Below are positions 1 through 8,838 of a stretch of DNA of 64,000 bases, piece after piece. The stretch comes from Peribacillus sp. FSL E2-0218 (lineage in GTDB: Bacteria > Bacillota > Bacilli > Bacillales > DSM-1321): assembly GCF_037992945.1 (NCBI RefSeq), contig NZ_CP150304.1:871501-935500 (forward strand), in the 5' to 3' direction. Under the pieces are notes generated by a model. The model had not been told where the DNA came from, searched no databases, and saw nothing but the letters and a program-made list of their open reading frames with translations. A program made the translations under genes and the position numbers. The number at the start of each line of letters is the position of its first letter. Position 1 is the stretch's first letter.

Positions 1-1
1 T

Positions 2-481
2 TACGGGAATGGGGCCACGGGTGTGTTCATTACCTGCACCCATGATGTGATTGGCACAGATCGGTTTGAAATAGTAGGAGATAAAGGAAAAATCGTTGTC
101 GATGACAGCAAGAAACTGACGATCAAAAGACTTTCGAAGCCAGAATCGGAATTGAGTGACAGCATGAGCATGCAGGATGTCATGAAAATATTCATGGGCG
201 GCAATCAATCTGATATTTACAGTGAGGAAGTGCTGGAATTCGAAAGTGTATGGGGGGCACAGCATATAGCCGTATTGGAAAACTTCGCTGCAGCGATATT
301 GGAAGGGTCCCCGATACTTGCTCCTGGCAGTGACGGTATTCATGGAGTTACCTTAGCGAATGCGATTCATCTATCAAGCTGGTTGGATAAAGAAATCGAA
401 ATCCCATTCGATGAAGAACTATTTTTGCTGCAATTGAAAAAGCGAATTGAGGAAGAAAAGAATGCGCCTGTCACATCGTAA
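2..481 (+). CDS. Gfo/Idh/MocA oxidoreductase, C-terminal part (cut by window edge)
   Basis: The reading frame is open from base 2 and ends at TAA 479-481, so the N-terminal NAD-binding half lies outside the window. The visible part has the family's C-terminal sheet domain: a 'DRFEIVGDKGKIVVDD' stretch, which is how these enzymes build the strand after the substrate domain, and a final helix with SSWLDKEIEIPFDEE. Family members are NAD(P)-dependent sugar or polyol dehydrogenases such as inositol dehydrogenase. It is followed 61 bases later by a second member of the same family and then an isomerase, so it is probably part of one sugar-acid or polyol catabolic operon. The substrate cannot be told. 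Confidence 0.85.
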   Translation, partial: YGNGATGVFITCTHDVIGTDRFEIVGDKGKIVVDDSKKLTIKRLSKPESELSDSMSMQDVMKIFMGGNQSDIYSEEVLEFESVWGAQHIAVLENFAAAILEGSPILAPGSDGIHGVTLANAIHLSSWLDKEIEIPFDEELFLLQLKKRIEEEKNAPVTS

Positions 482-542
482 AGTAATTAATCCCAGAAAT
501 ACTATCTGTTAAAGAAATCCATTAGAGGGGGGAGATTGGAGT

Positions 543-1565
543 ATGTTGAAAACGGCAGTTATCGGGCTCGGAGATATTTCTCCCATACACATTCTTGCCA
601 TACAAGCAAACCCGATGGTTGAGCTGTGCGCTGTTTGTGATATCGATGAAGCCTTAAAGGATTCTGTACCTGGTGCTAAATTTTATGAATATTACCAAGA
701 GATGATTGAAACGGAGGCAATCGATTGTGTCCACCTTTGTCTGCCTCACCATCTTCATTATCCTGTGGCGAAATATTGTATGGAACAAGGGGTGCATGTA
801 TTTCTGGAAAAACCTTTGGGCTTGAACACCGAAGAAGGACTAACACTTGTGAAGCTAGAGGAAAAACATAAGAATGTAAGGTTGTGTGTATGTTTACAGA
901 ACCGCTTCAATGAATCTTTTGAAAAGCTTCAAAAATTGCTGGACAGCGGCATCCACGGCAAGGTGCTTGGCGTGAAGGGAATAGTAACCTGGAGCAGGCC
1001 GCCATCCTATTATGAGGTGAAGCCATGGCGCGGGAAAATGGACCAAGCCGGAGGAGGGGTCATGATCAATCAAGCCCTTCATACACTGGATTTGATGCAG
1101 CTGATTGGTGGGAAAATGGTTTCAATAAAAGGGGAGGTTTCCAGACTGCTGGATTATGAGATTGAAGTGGAAGATACAGCCATAGCAAATATTACGTTCG
1201 ACAGCGGGGCGCGGGGGCTGTTTTTCGCTACAATCGCCAATGTGGATAATGATAGTGTGGAGTTACAGGTGCTTTTGGAGAAGGGAAAACTCACCATTAA
1301 AGACAGTATTCTCTTTAGCGTGGATGAAGCGGGAAATAAGGAAAGATTGGCGGAAGACGCGAAGCTTACCGGATCGAAGTTCTATTATGGTGCCAGCCAT
1401 GCCAAATTAATCGATGCCTTCTATGAAAGCATTTTATCTGACACGCAAGCTTACGTTCATGCCTGGGAAGCCGTTCCATCGCTCAAAATGATTGAAGCGA
1501 TTCGAAAATCATCGCAAATGAAAAAAGCGATATTCATGGAGGGACAATATAATGGGAAAAGCTAA
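543..1565 (+). CDS. Gfo/Idh/MocA family NAD(P)-dependent oxidoreductase
   Basis: 340 residues, normal length for the family. The N-terminal Rossmann fold starts VIGLGDIS (residues 6-13); the third glycine of the usual GxGxxG is replaced by Ser. The conserved EKP is at residues 89-91 and the GGGVMINQALHTLD region at about 170-183 carries the conserved His and Asp of the active site. The ATG at 543 follows a purine-rich GGGGGGAGA site. The gene overlaps the next one by 14 bases, which argues for translational coupling. By family it would oxidise a hydroxyl of a sugar, sugar acid or inositol-type substrate. The precise substrate is unknown. Confidence 0.9.
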   Translation: MLKTAVIGLGDISPIHILAIQANPMVELCAVCDIDEALKDSVPGAKFYEYYQEMIETEAIDCVHLCLPHHLHYPVAKYCMEQGVHVFLEKPLGLNTEEGLTLVKLEEKHKNVRLCVCLQNRFNESFEKLQKLLDSGIHGKVLGVKGIVTWSRPPSYYEVKPWRGKMDQAGGGVMINQALHTLDLMQLIGGKMVSIKGEVSRLLDYEIEVEDTAIANITFDSGARGLFFATIANVDNDSVELQVLLEKGKLTIKDSILFSVDEAGNKERLAEDAKLTGSKFYYGASHAKLIDAFYESILSDTQAYVHAWEAVPSLKMIEAIRKSSQMKKAIFMEGQYNGKS

Positions 1566-2415
1566 AATTGGTGTGCAAATGATGATGCTTAAAGGGAAGG
1601 TCGAGGAATTGGGCGTCTATGAAACGATGAGAAAAATCAAGGAGCTCGATTTTCATGCTGTTGAAGTTTCACAAATTCCGATGACTGCTGAAAATGTTGC
1701 CGAGTTAAAAAGGGCCAGCCAAGATTTTGATATAGAAATCGCCGCTCTATCAGCCGCGTTAGAGCCGATGCTGCCAGGAATGGCAGGGGAAACACTAACG
1801 GATGATTTCGAGAAAATCGTAAACGATTGCCAAACATTGGATTGCAGTTTTTTACGAATTGGCATGCTTCCTTTTACGACTATAGGCGATAAAGATAAAA
1901 TCCTTAGTTTCGTAAAAAAAGCGGACGAAGCAGCGGAAAGATTGGCCGAGCATAAGATAGAGTTGTATTATCATAATCACCATATAGAATTCCAAAAATA
2001 CGATGGTGAATATTTATTGGATATCATCAAGGATAATACGCGCAGGATAGGCTTTGAATTGGACGTCCACTGGATTCAAAGGGGCGGACTGGATCCGGTT
2101 GCGGTAATCAATAAATTCGAGGGAAGAATCGCTTTAATTCATTTAAAGGACTATCGCATCGGGCAATTGGATATGAGCAGTTTTAAAAACGATTTTGACC
2201 AAGACAAGTTTTTTCAAGCCTTCAACAACGTAATTCAATTCGCAGAGCTTGGTGAAGGAAGTCTTGATCTCAAAGCGATCATCGAAGCAGGCTTGAACAG
2301 CGGTTCACAGTACTTCCTCATTGAGCAAGATGACTTATACGGCCGAGATCCATTCGATTGCCTCAAAACCTCTGCAGATCACTTAAGGAGCCTAGGTTAT
2401 TCTGACTGGTTTTGA
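1552..2415 (+). CDS. Sugar phosphate isomerase/epimerase (xylose isomerase-like TIM barrel)
   Basis: 287 residues. The sequence has the AP-endonuclease-2/xylose-isomerase-like barrel pattern: GVQMMML at the first strand, LSAALEPM at the third, YYHNHHIEF (about residues 140-148), ELDVHWIQRGG (about 163-173) and ALIHLKDYRIG (about 194-204), whose Glu, His and Asp side chains are the metal ligands in this superfamily (IolE, IolI, hydroxypyruvate isomerase). It starts inside the end of the preceding dehydrogenase gene. Together with two Gfo/Idh/MocA enzymes and an SDR this fits a polyol or sugar-acid pathway, where it would isomerise or dehydrate a keto intermediate (inference). Confidence 0.88.
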   Translation: MGKAKIGVQMMMLKGKVEELGVYETMRKIKELDFHAVEVSQIPMTAENVAELKRASQDFDIEIAALSAALEPMLPGMAGETLTDDFEKIVNDCQTLDCSFLRIGMLPFTTIGDKDKILSFVKKADEAAERLAEHKIELYYHNHHIEFQKYDGEYLLDIIKDNTRRIGFELDVHWIQRGGLDPVAVINKFEGRIALIHLKDYRIGQLDMSSFKNDFDQDKFFQAFNNVIQFAELGEGSLDLKAIIEAGLNSGSQYFLIEQDDLYGRDPFDCLKTSADHLRSLGYSDWF

Positions 2416-2544
2416 TCCGATAAGGAAAAGCGATTGGCACTGACCATAGATTATCAATGGAATCAAGGGTAACGGGTAAATTTACCAAGATATCGAGAGT
2501 TGATTTGCTCCCCAATGATTTCCTTGCAGGATAGGAGAAGCGGA

Positions 2545-3315
2545 ATGACAAATTTATTCGATTTAACTGGAAAAACCGCCGTTGCGATTGGCGGAAATAG
2601 CGTATTGGGTTCTGCCATTTCTCAAGGACTTGCTGCACAGGGTGCTAAGGTAGCGATAGTCGGACGAAATCTTGACAAAGCAAAAGAAGTTGTTAAGGAA
2701 ATTGAAAACGGCGGCGGAAGCGCAAAGGCTTTTCAGGCTGATGTATGCTCCCGTGAATCTTTATTGGAAGCGGCAGATCAAATTCAACGGTGGTCCGGCG
2801 GCTGGGATATCCTTCTGAATGCGCCTGGTAAAAATAGTTCAACACCGTTCTTTGAACTGGAAATGGATGAATGGGACGATATTATGGATGTCAATTTGAA
2901 GGGTATCGTGTTAACCTGCCAGATCTTTGCGAAGAAAATGATCGATCAGGAAAGACGAGGCAGTATCATCAATATTTCTTCCGTTTCTTCCACGACGCCC
3001 TTATCAAAGGTATTTACATATTCCGTTTCAAAGGCAGGGCTTAACAGCGTGACTCAGTTTTTGGCGCGGGAATTCGCCCCGAACGGCATCCGTGTCAATG
3101 CAATCATCCCTGGTTTCTTTCCTGCAGAACAAAATAGAAAAATCTTGAGCGCTGAAAGGATTGTGTCGATCATGGAGCATACGCCATTGAACCGTTTTGG
3201 CACTCCGGAGGAATTGCAAGGTGCTGCCGTGTGGCTCGCCTCTGAAAAAGCTTCGAGCTTTGTCACTGGGACACTTATTCGAGTGGACGGTGGATTTGGC
3301 AGTATGACAATTTGA
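2545..3315 (+). CDS. SDR-family oxidoreductase (mannonate/gluconate-type)
   Basis: 256 residues from ATG 2545. The frame is open further upstream to 2500, but the site AGGAGAAG at 2533-2540 and the family N-terminus 'MTNLFDLTGKTAVAIGG' support 2545. The glycine-rich cofactor loop reads GGNSVLG (residues 16-22) instead of TGxxxGxG. The catalytic region contains NISSVSS and YSVSK, and the C-terminal part has GIRVNAIIPG and the final VDGGFG typical of classical SDRs. It resembles the D-mannonate oxidoreductase/gluconate 5-dehydrogenase group. It lies 129 bases after the isomerase gene and ends in a terminator, so it is the last gene of this operon. Confidence 0.88.
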   Translation: MTNLFDLTGKTAVAIGGNSVLGSAISQGLAAQGAKVAIVGRNLDKAKEVVKEIENGGGSAKAFQADVCSRESLLEAADQIQRWSGGWDILLNAPGKNSSTPFFELEMDEWDDIMDVNLKGIVLTCQIFAKKMIDQERRGSIINISSVSSTTPLSKVFTYSVSKAGLNSVTQFLAREFAPNGIRVNAIIPGFFPAEQNRKILSAERIVSIMEHTPLNRFGTPEELQGAAVWLASEKASSFVTGTLIRVDGGFGSMTI

Positions 3316-3336
3316 AAGATATAACAAGAACGACAA

Positions 3337-3370
3337 GAGGTAAAGCGACCAGGGCTTTACCTCTTTATTA
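3337..3370 (+). terminator. Intrinsic terminator after SDR gene
   Basis: A ten-base perfect stem GAGGTAAAGC / GCTTTACCTC (3337-3346 and 3354-3363) with a short loop, followed by TTTATTAT. It closes the sugar-metabolism operon. Confidence 0.8.
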
Positions 3371-3562
3371 TGCGTACGTACCACTCCCAGGTTTTTTGAC
3401 CTTTTCTTTCTTTCCATCCGATAATCCTCATTCATTCGCTTAAAGATAATCATTTCCTCAGTGGTGACCTTCAGATGTTTACCATAGTTCTATTTATGTT
3501 TGTGAGTTCCAGGATATTTTGTATAAAATACCCTTTTGTGAAGAAACATAGAAAAAAGGAGT

Positions 3563-5170
3563 TTGAGCGACCTGCAAAAAATGGGGGTAACCAGCTTGAT
3601 TCGTAATGTGGGCAAATTATTGGATAAAAGAAAACAAAAACCGGATATACGACAACCTGACCAAGGTTCGAAGCCAGCGGATCAGTTAGATGCGAATTTC
3701 AGCCGAAACGTGGAGACGTTCCGCTCCATTTATGATAATTGTTCGGATGTCATGTTCCGCCAGTTCCTACTTTTCGGTAAGACACAGGCCATGCTTATCT
3801 ACATTGAGGGACTTTCGGATATTGGGGGAATTGAAGAAAATGTACTTTCCCCGCTCATGCAGGAAACCACGGTTCCTTCACAGCCATTACATGAATTCCT
3901 TGAACATAAAATGCCCGTTTCCAAATTGAAAAGAGTGAATACGCTAGCGGATTGCATTGAATCGATTTCGACTGGAAATCCACTCCTTTTATATGATGGC
4001 GAAGGTTACGGATTTTCGATAGGATTGTCCAAATGGGAAAAGAGGGCAATTGAGGAACCCGTCGCGGAAGGAGGAATCAGGGGTTCGCGGGAGGGGTTCA
4101 ATGAATCGCTCGGCATCAATACGTCACAGCTAAGAAGGATCATAAAAAGCCCTGCACTTAAAATACAGTCCATGAAAATAGGCGATTACACCAAAACGAC
4201 GGTCGCGATTGCTTATGTCGATGGATTGGTGGATCAATCCTTGATCACTGAAATTACAGCTCGTTTGGAACGAATCAAGATGGATGGCATCTTAGAGAGC
4301 GGGTACATCGAGGAAATGATTGAGGACAATCCATTTTCCCCTTTTCCGCAAATCATGTCGACAGAACGTCCGGATGTCGCCAGTTCATCCCTGTTGGAGG
4401 GCCGTGCCCTCATTCTTGTCGATGGGACTCCGTTCACGCTGATTGCCCCGGTATCCTTCTTTTCATTGATTCAATCCCAGGAGGATTATTATCAACGATT
4501 CATGGTGGGAACCGTCATCAGATGGCTGCGCTATGTGTTCATGGTTTTATCTCTGTTACTGCCTTCCCTGTACGTCGCTATCCTGACTTTCCATGCAGAA
4601 GCGGTGCCGACAGCATTATTGCTAAGCATGGCAGCATCAAGGGAAGCGGTTCCGTTTCCTGCCATAGTGGAAGCGCTCATTATGGAAATAACGTTTGAGG
4701 CATTAAGGGAGGCAGGTGTCCGTTTGCCCAAGCAGATAGGGTCAGCTGTAAGTATCGTTGGAGCTCTTGTCATCGGACAAGCTTCCGTTCAAGCGGGGTT
4801 GGTATCAGCACCAATGGTCATTGTCGTGGCCATTACGGGAATCTCTTCTTTCATGATGCCGCGCTATATTGCCGGAATCGCCATCAGGATGCTGCGGTTT
4901 CCAATGATGCTGCTTGCAGGAACGTTAGGGCTGCTTGGCATCATGATGGGCGTCATTGCCATTGCCATTCATTTATGCAATCTCCGTTCTTTCGGGGTTC
5001 CTTACTTATCCCCGTTAGCCCCGATGAAAAGCCGGGAGCTGAAAGATGTGCTGTGGAGGGCTCCTTGGTGGATGATGGATTCACGACCGCGACTAACGGG
5101 CGAAGCCAATTCTTACCGCCAGTCTCCTGAACAGGGACCAAAACCAAACAGGGGAAGTGAAGAAAAGTGA
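3563..5170 (+). CDS. Spore germination protein, GerA/GerKA-type A subunit
   Basis: 535 residues. A long soluble N-terminal region contains the family segments 'TERPDVASSSLLEGRA' and 'DYYQRFMVGTVIRWLRY'. A cluster of membrane segments follows at about residues 320-475, ending with the conserved SFGVPYLSPLAP. This is the A subunit of the inner spore membrane germinant receptor. It overlaps the lipoprotein (C subunit) gene by 4 bases. The start is uncertain: TTG 3563 lies only 1 base after GGAG (3558-3561), while an in-frame ATG at 3581 lies 19 bases after it. Expression in the forespore by sigma-G is expected of the family, but no convincing sigma-G promoter was recognised. Confidence 0.93.
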   Translation: MSDLQKMGVTSLIRNVGKLLDKRKQKPDIRQPDQGSKPADQLDANFSRNVETFRSIYDNCSDVMFRQFLLFGKTQAMLIYIEGLSDIGGIEENVLSPLMQETTVPSQPLHEFLEHKMPVSKLKRVNTLADCIESISTGNPLLLYDGEGYGFSIGLSKWEKRAIEEPVAEGGIRGSREGFNESLGINTSQLRRIIKSPALKIQSMKIGDYTKTTVAIAYVDGLVDQSLITEITARLERIKMDGILESGYIEEMIEDNPFSPFPQIMSTERPDVASSSLLEGRALILVDGTPFTLIAPVSFFSLIQSQEDYYQRFMVGTVIRWLRYVFMVLSLLLPSLYVAILTFHAEAVPTALLLSMAASREAVPFPAIVEALIMEITFEALREAGVRLPKQIGSAVSIVGALVIGQASVQAGLVSAPMVIVVAITGISSFMMPRYIAGIAIRMLRFPMMLLAGTLGLLGIMMGVIAIAIHLCNLRSFGVPYLSPLAPMKSRELKDVLWRAPWWMMDSRPRLTGEANSYRQSPEQGPKPNRGSEEK

Positions 5171-6402
5171 AAAAGGAGAGGGGACGAATTACGGTAAGAG
5201 AGAAAGCGAAAAGAAGTAAATCCATAAGTATCATTCTTCTCTTCCTGATGGCGATCCCTTTGATGACCGGCTGTTGGGATCGAGTCGAAATCAATGATTT
5301 GGCGATTGTCACTGCCGCCTCCATCGACAAAAAGGATGATGATTCCATTGAGCTGTCAATCCAGGTTTTCATCCCTAAATCCATAAGTAGCGGAGGAGGA
5401 GAAGGCGGACCAAGTCAAGGCGGTGGCGGGACAACTACCTTGGTGAAATCTGATGTAGGATCCAATCTGTCGGAAGCCTTGTCCAAGCTTCAAGGTAAGA
5501 TACCCAGAAAGGTATTCTGGGGACATTGTAAAGTTTTTGTATTCGGGGAACGGTTGGCGAAGGAAGGAATTCAGGAGCAACTGGATTTTTTACTGCGCCA
5601 TCCTCAGCCGCGTGAACGAGCGAATGTGTTTGTCAGCAAAGGGAGAGGGAAGTCCATCTTGGAATCGATGCCGCCTTTGGAAAACTATTCGGGAGAAGTG
5701 ATCAAGGAATTATCGGATTTACATTTGGGCTTGCGTGTCACACTGCATAAGCTGGATGAGATGTTAACAAGCAAATCTCAAGCGGTTGCCCTCCCTTTCA
5801 TAAAAATTTTACCGCCAGCGAAAGGGGAAGCGAAATTACAGGGCATTCCATATATCTTTGGTACAGCTTTGTTTAAAAAAGATAAAATGACTGGGACGAT
5901 GACCGATAAGGACACAATGGGCTTATTGTGGTTAAAGGATGAAATGGAATCATATACAGTGACTTTAAGCCCTGAAGGCATAAAAGGGCTGATATCCATT
6001 AATCCGATATCTACCCAGGTAAGCGTCATTCCACAAATAGTAAACGGCAATTGGAAGGCATCCGTGAAGATCGATACAGAAGGAACGGTCATACAAAATG
6101 GGACAAAACTAAACCTTTCCGTTCCAGAATCACTGAATATCGTTGAAAGCGCTTATCAGAAAGATATTGAAAAGCGGATCAGGGTAGCTTTTCTGCACCT
6201 CCAGGGTAATGGGGATGACGTCATAGGGTTAGCGAAAGAATTTTATCGGAAATACCCAAAGCAATTTAGTGAAGCTGAAAGTAACTGGAAAGAAATTTTT
6301 AAAGAAATGGAAGTGGAAGTCGATGTTACTGCCCATATCCGCAGACAGGGTTATATTAACAAACCGGCTGGATTGGCAGAGAGTGAGGTGGAGGATAGGT
6401 GA
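5167..6402 (+). CDS. Spore germination lipoprotein, Ger(x)C-type C subunit
   Basis: 411 residues from a GTG that overlaps the previous stop. A basic N-terminus and a hydrophobic segment lead to the lipobox LMTGC at about residues 33-37, giving a diacylglyceryl-anchored lipoprotein. The next residues WDRVEINDLAIVTAASIDK are the standard Ger(x)C opening. A Gly/Ser-rich loop (about residues 77-95) is typical of the domain 1 loop. The C subunit assembles with A and B into the germinant receptor on the inner spore membrane. It overlaps the following small gene by 4 bases, so A, C and D are translationally coupled. Confidence 0.93.
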   Translation: MKKERGRITVREKAKRSKSISIILLFLMAIPLMTGCWDRVEINDLAIVTAASIDKKDDDSIELSIQVFIPKSISSGGGEGGPSQGGGGTTTLVKSDVGSNLSEALSKLQGKIPRKVFWGHCKVFVFGERLAKEGIQEQLDFLLRHPQPRERANVFVSKGRGKSILESMPPLENYSGEVIKELSDLHLGLRVTLHKLDEMLTSKSQAVALPFIKILPPAKGEAKLQGIPYIFGTALFKKDKMTGTMTDKDTMGLLWLKDEMESYTVTLSPEGIKGLISINPISTQVSVIPQIVNGNWKASVKIDTEGTVIQNGTKLNLSVPESLNIVESAYQKDIEKRIRVAFLHLQGNGDDVIGLAKEFYRKYPKQFSEAESNWKEIFKEMEVEVDVTAHIRRQGYINKPAGLAESEVEDR

Positions 6403-6620
6403 AATGGGCGGCTTTTTTAAGTACAGCTTTCATTATTATACTGATCACTTTATATGAATGGCCCAGAATGAAACAAAAACCTGTTAAAGATAAGCTTGCA
6501 TTAATTTCACTGCTGCTTATCGGCTTGCTCCTATCCATGTTCAACCTTCAGGAGATGGCTGGGCCGACTTCTTGGATTGAAGCTTTGTTCAGGCCGCTTG
6601 GAGAGTTCATGGAAAGGTAA
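6399..6620 (+). CDS. Small two-helix membrane protein of germination operon (D-type subunit)
   Basis: 73 residues starting at GTG 6399, overlapping the lipoprotein gene by GTGA. It has two hydrophobic segments (about residues 3-17 and 33-47) separated by a charged loop. Small two-TM proteins of this kind are known as D subunits in many Bacillus ger operons, where they modulate receptor function. No other domain is visible. The position between the C and B subunit genes, with no gap before it, supports the assignment. Confidence 0.8.
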   Translation: MKWAAFLSTAFIIILITLYEWPRMKQKPVKDKLALISLLLIGLLLSMFNLQEMAGPTSWIEALFRPLGEFMER

Positions 6621-6666
6621 GGGCTGGGATGATGGATTTGATTTCCTGAACGGAAAGGAGAGACCC

Positions 6667-7773
6667 ATGGAAAAAGGTAAAATATCTTCTCTTCAAATGG
6701 CTTTCATGTTGTATCCAACCATTGTTGCAACGGCCATTCTAGGTATCCCGAGCGTAACAGCGAAATTTGCGAATACCGATTTTTGGATTTCTCCGATATT
6801 TGCATCATTCATAGGATATTTGACTGTATATCTTGCCGTAAAGCTCCACATGCTTTATCCTGGACAAACGATTATCCAATACAGCGAGCAAATCATTGGA
6901 CGGTGGATCGGGAAAATCGTCGGCTTTTTATTTCTGTCATTCTATATACAAGTTACGGGACTTATCGTCAGGGAGTACGCAGAATTTGTCGTGGACTCCT
7001 TTCTGATCAATACACCGATCATTGTGGTCATGGCCTCGATGGTCCTGCTTTGTGCCTTTGTCGTGCATGGCGGTTTAGAAGGTTTGGGGAGGGCCGCTCT
7101 ATTATTTATCCCTGTATTCTTAATACCTCAAATGATCTTGTTCATTTTGGTGTTTCCAGATCTTGAGTTTGAAAATATTTTCCCTGTGCTGGCAAAAGGG
7201 GTGATGCCGCCTCTCAAAGGTTCGATTGTCCCAGGCGGCTGGTATACTGAATTTTTCCTTATCTCCTTTCTCCTGCCCTTTTTGGTGGATAAGAAAAAAG
7301 GGATGAGATATGGCATGATGACCGTTTTTGCAGTAATGGCCACATTAGTGATCGTAAACCTTATTGTCCTTTTCGTTCTTGGAGCAACCACACCGTCCAA
7401 GGTATACCCATTGATGAACGTGGCTAGGTACATTAGCTTCGCTGATTTTTTCGAGCATATGGAGTCGTTCATCATGGCCATTTGGGTTGTCGGTGCATTC
7501 GTGAAAATATCCGTATTTTTTTATGCTACGGCCCTAGGTACCGCTCAGTGGCTGAACCTTTCCGATTATCGCCCCATTGTCTGGCCATTGGGGATACTCA
7601 TTGTGATTACGGGCTTCTGGTCCATATCCAACTCAATGGACCTGGAGCGTTATAATGTCAATGCGTTCCCATTTTATGGAGCTTTGATTCAAACGCTCAT
7701 ACCGCTGCTATTATTGCTGATAGCTATCATCGGCAACAAAAATAAAAAAAGTAAGAAAAGCAATTCAAGCTAA
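6667..7773 (+). CDS. Spore germination protein, GerAB/GerKB-type B subunit (APC-superfamily permease fold)
   Basis: 368 residues from ATG 6667, preceded by AAAGGAGA at 6654-6661. The frame is open 90 bases further upstream, but that extension is hydrophilic and lacks a ribosome site. About ten membrane segments are present. The opening KISSLQMAFMLYPTIVATAI and the GGWYTEFFLISFLLPF region (about residues 217-232) are typical. The B subunit holds the germinant-binding pocket of the receptor. It is the last gene of the A-C-D-B operon and is followed by the decayed IS end at 7858. Confidence 0.93.
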   Translation: MEKGKISSLQMAFMLYPTIVATAILGIPSVTAKFANTDFWISPIFASFIGYLTVYLAVKLHMLYPGQTIIQYSEQIIGRWIGKIVGFLFLSFYIQVTGLIVREYAEFVVDSFLINTPIIVVMASMVLLCAFVVHGGLEGLGRAALLFIPVFLIPQMILFILVFPDLEFENIFPVLAKGVMPPLKGSIVPGGWYTEFFLISFLLPFLVDKKKGMRYGMMTVFAVMATLVIVNLIVLFVLGATTPSKVYPLMNVARYISFADFFEHMESFIMAIWVVGAFVKISVFFYATALGTAQWLNLSDYRPIVWPLGILIVITGFWSISNSMDLERYNVNAFPFYGALIQTLIPLLLLLIAIIGNKNKKSKKSNSS

Positions 7774-7857
7774 CTTTCAGGAATGGATCCTTGAAACGAT
7801 GGAGGTCCTACATGAAAGTGAATATTAACCAGTACCGGCTAATTCGCCAGGGTAAAA

Positions 7858-8000
7858 AGGTTGTATCTATAAGGTAAAACAAAGCTGAACGGAGCGTATA
7901 TGAGTCCCCCGCAGGCGTGCCTTTCGTTACAATCGATGGACAAATTGTACAAGCAAAAAAATGTAGACACACTCGATGAAAATCGAGTGTGTCTACATTT
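7858..8000 (-). mobile_element. Decayed left end of an IS1182-type element (no transposase)
   Basis: Read in the orientation of IS copy 2, this stretch follows the IS left end: the start matches the 'ATCTAAAAGGTAAGACAAAG' part (63467-63488), then a shrunken GC-rich block with CCCCCGCAGGC, then ACAAATTGTACAAGC, then a palindrome TGTAGACACACTCGAT-GAAA-ATCGAGTGTGTCTACA at 7963-7998. In the intact copies the same palindrome is TGTAGACAAACTCGAT with its partner. The two changes in one arm are matched by changes in the other arm, so the hairpin itself is preserved. This looks like an old insertion or a solo IS end. Confidence 0.6.
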
Positions 8001-8003
8001 TGA

Positions 8004-8035
8004 AACGCCTGCGTATCCGTACGCAAGCGTTTTTT
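8004..8035 (+). terminator. Terminator-like hairpin between IS remnant and GntR gene
   Basis: Stem AACGCcTGCG / CGCAaGCGTT (8004-8013 and 8022-8031) with a TTTTTT run. It could end transcripts from the germination operon side. On the opposite strand it lies just after the GntR gene but has only a short U tract. Confidence 0.5.
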
Positions 8036-8070
8036 AGATAGATTGACTATCCGTTGCGCATCAGTGAACT

Positions 8071-8715
8071 TTATTGCTTCTGCTCCATGCGATTTAAACA
8101 AAATTCCAAATCATTCTGCAAATGCTCTTTCATTAACTGCTCTGCTGCGTCTCCGTTATGATGAAGGATGGCCTGGTAGATTTCTTGGTGTTCCTCAATC
8201 AAAAACGGGCGTTTGTGGTAGACAACCGTTTTCCGGAACAAATAGATAATGGACCTCATCCTGTCAATTATATCGATCATCATCGGATTGTTAGTAGCTC
8301 CTATAATAATCTCATGAAATTGATTGTTCGCTGACATGACTTCTTCCGGAGTCCCGGTGCTGCCAATATCCACACACTCTTTCAATTTCACAAGAGCTTC
8401 TTCGGTCATGTAACTGGCACAATGGCGCGCTGCGAATCCTTCCAGTAATATACGCACTTGAAATATGTGACGAAGGTCCATATCACTGGGGTTCACGACA
8501 CGTTTTTGCTTAATGAGCCCTTCCTGTTCCAGCTTACGAATGGATTCACGCACCGGCGTCCGGCTAATTCCAATTTCTTCTGCCAGTCTTTCTTCGACGA
8601 GCTTCGTACCGCGTTCCAATTCTCCGTTCAAAATCCGGTCTCTTATATATTCATAAGCTTGTACATAGGCATGACCGTTTTCCTTTTTTACCAATTCAAT
8701 CGTCTCCCGAATCAT
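8071..8715 (-). CDS. GntR family regulator with FCD ligand domain
   Basis: 214 residues. The N-terminal winged helix (about residues 15-80) has the signature EERLAEEIGISRTPVRESIRKLEQEGLI. The C-terminal all-helical FCD domain carries the His residues that bind metal or ligand in this family (NNQFHEII about 133, EEHQEIY about 175, MKEHLQND about 197). Such proteins repress sugar-acid catabolic genes and are released by an acid intermediate. It is divergent from the dehydrogenase/kinase/permease operon, and the spacer holds three GTATAC-type sites. It is therefore the likely local repressor. Confidence 0.9.
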   Translation of the reverse strand: MIRETIELVKKENGHAYVQAYEYIRDRILNGELERGTKLVEERLAEEIGISRTPVRESIRKLEQEGLIKQKRVVNPSDMDLRHIFQVRILLEGFAARHCASYMTEEALVKLKECVDIGSTGTPEEVMSANNQFHEIIIGATNNPMMIDIIDRMRSIIYLFRKTVVYHKRPFLIEEHQEIYQAILHHNGDAAEQLMKEHLQNDLEFCLNRMEQKQ

Positions 8716-8771
8716 GATTTATTCTTATCTTAAAGTATAAGTATAAGCATGATTATTTAAAAGTGTAATTT

Positions 8772-8824
8772 TTGTATACATTAAATTAAAAATTGTATAC
8801 AAAATATTAAAAAATGTGTACAAT
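8772..8824. promoter_or_regulatory. Candidate GntR(FCD) operators, three GTATAC/TGTACA-type sites
   Basis: Within 53 bases of the divergent spacer lie TTGTATACAT (8772-8781), TTGTATACAA (8793-8802) and TGTGTACAAT (8815-8824). TTGTATACAA is a perfect palindrome and fits the short palindromes bound by FCD-type GntR proteins. The last one contains TACAAT, which could be a -10 for the dehydrogenase operon, so occupancy would block it. Which site controls which direction cannot be told. Confidence 0.6.
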
Positions 8825-8838
8825 CTAAAGTGAAGTTG

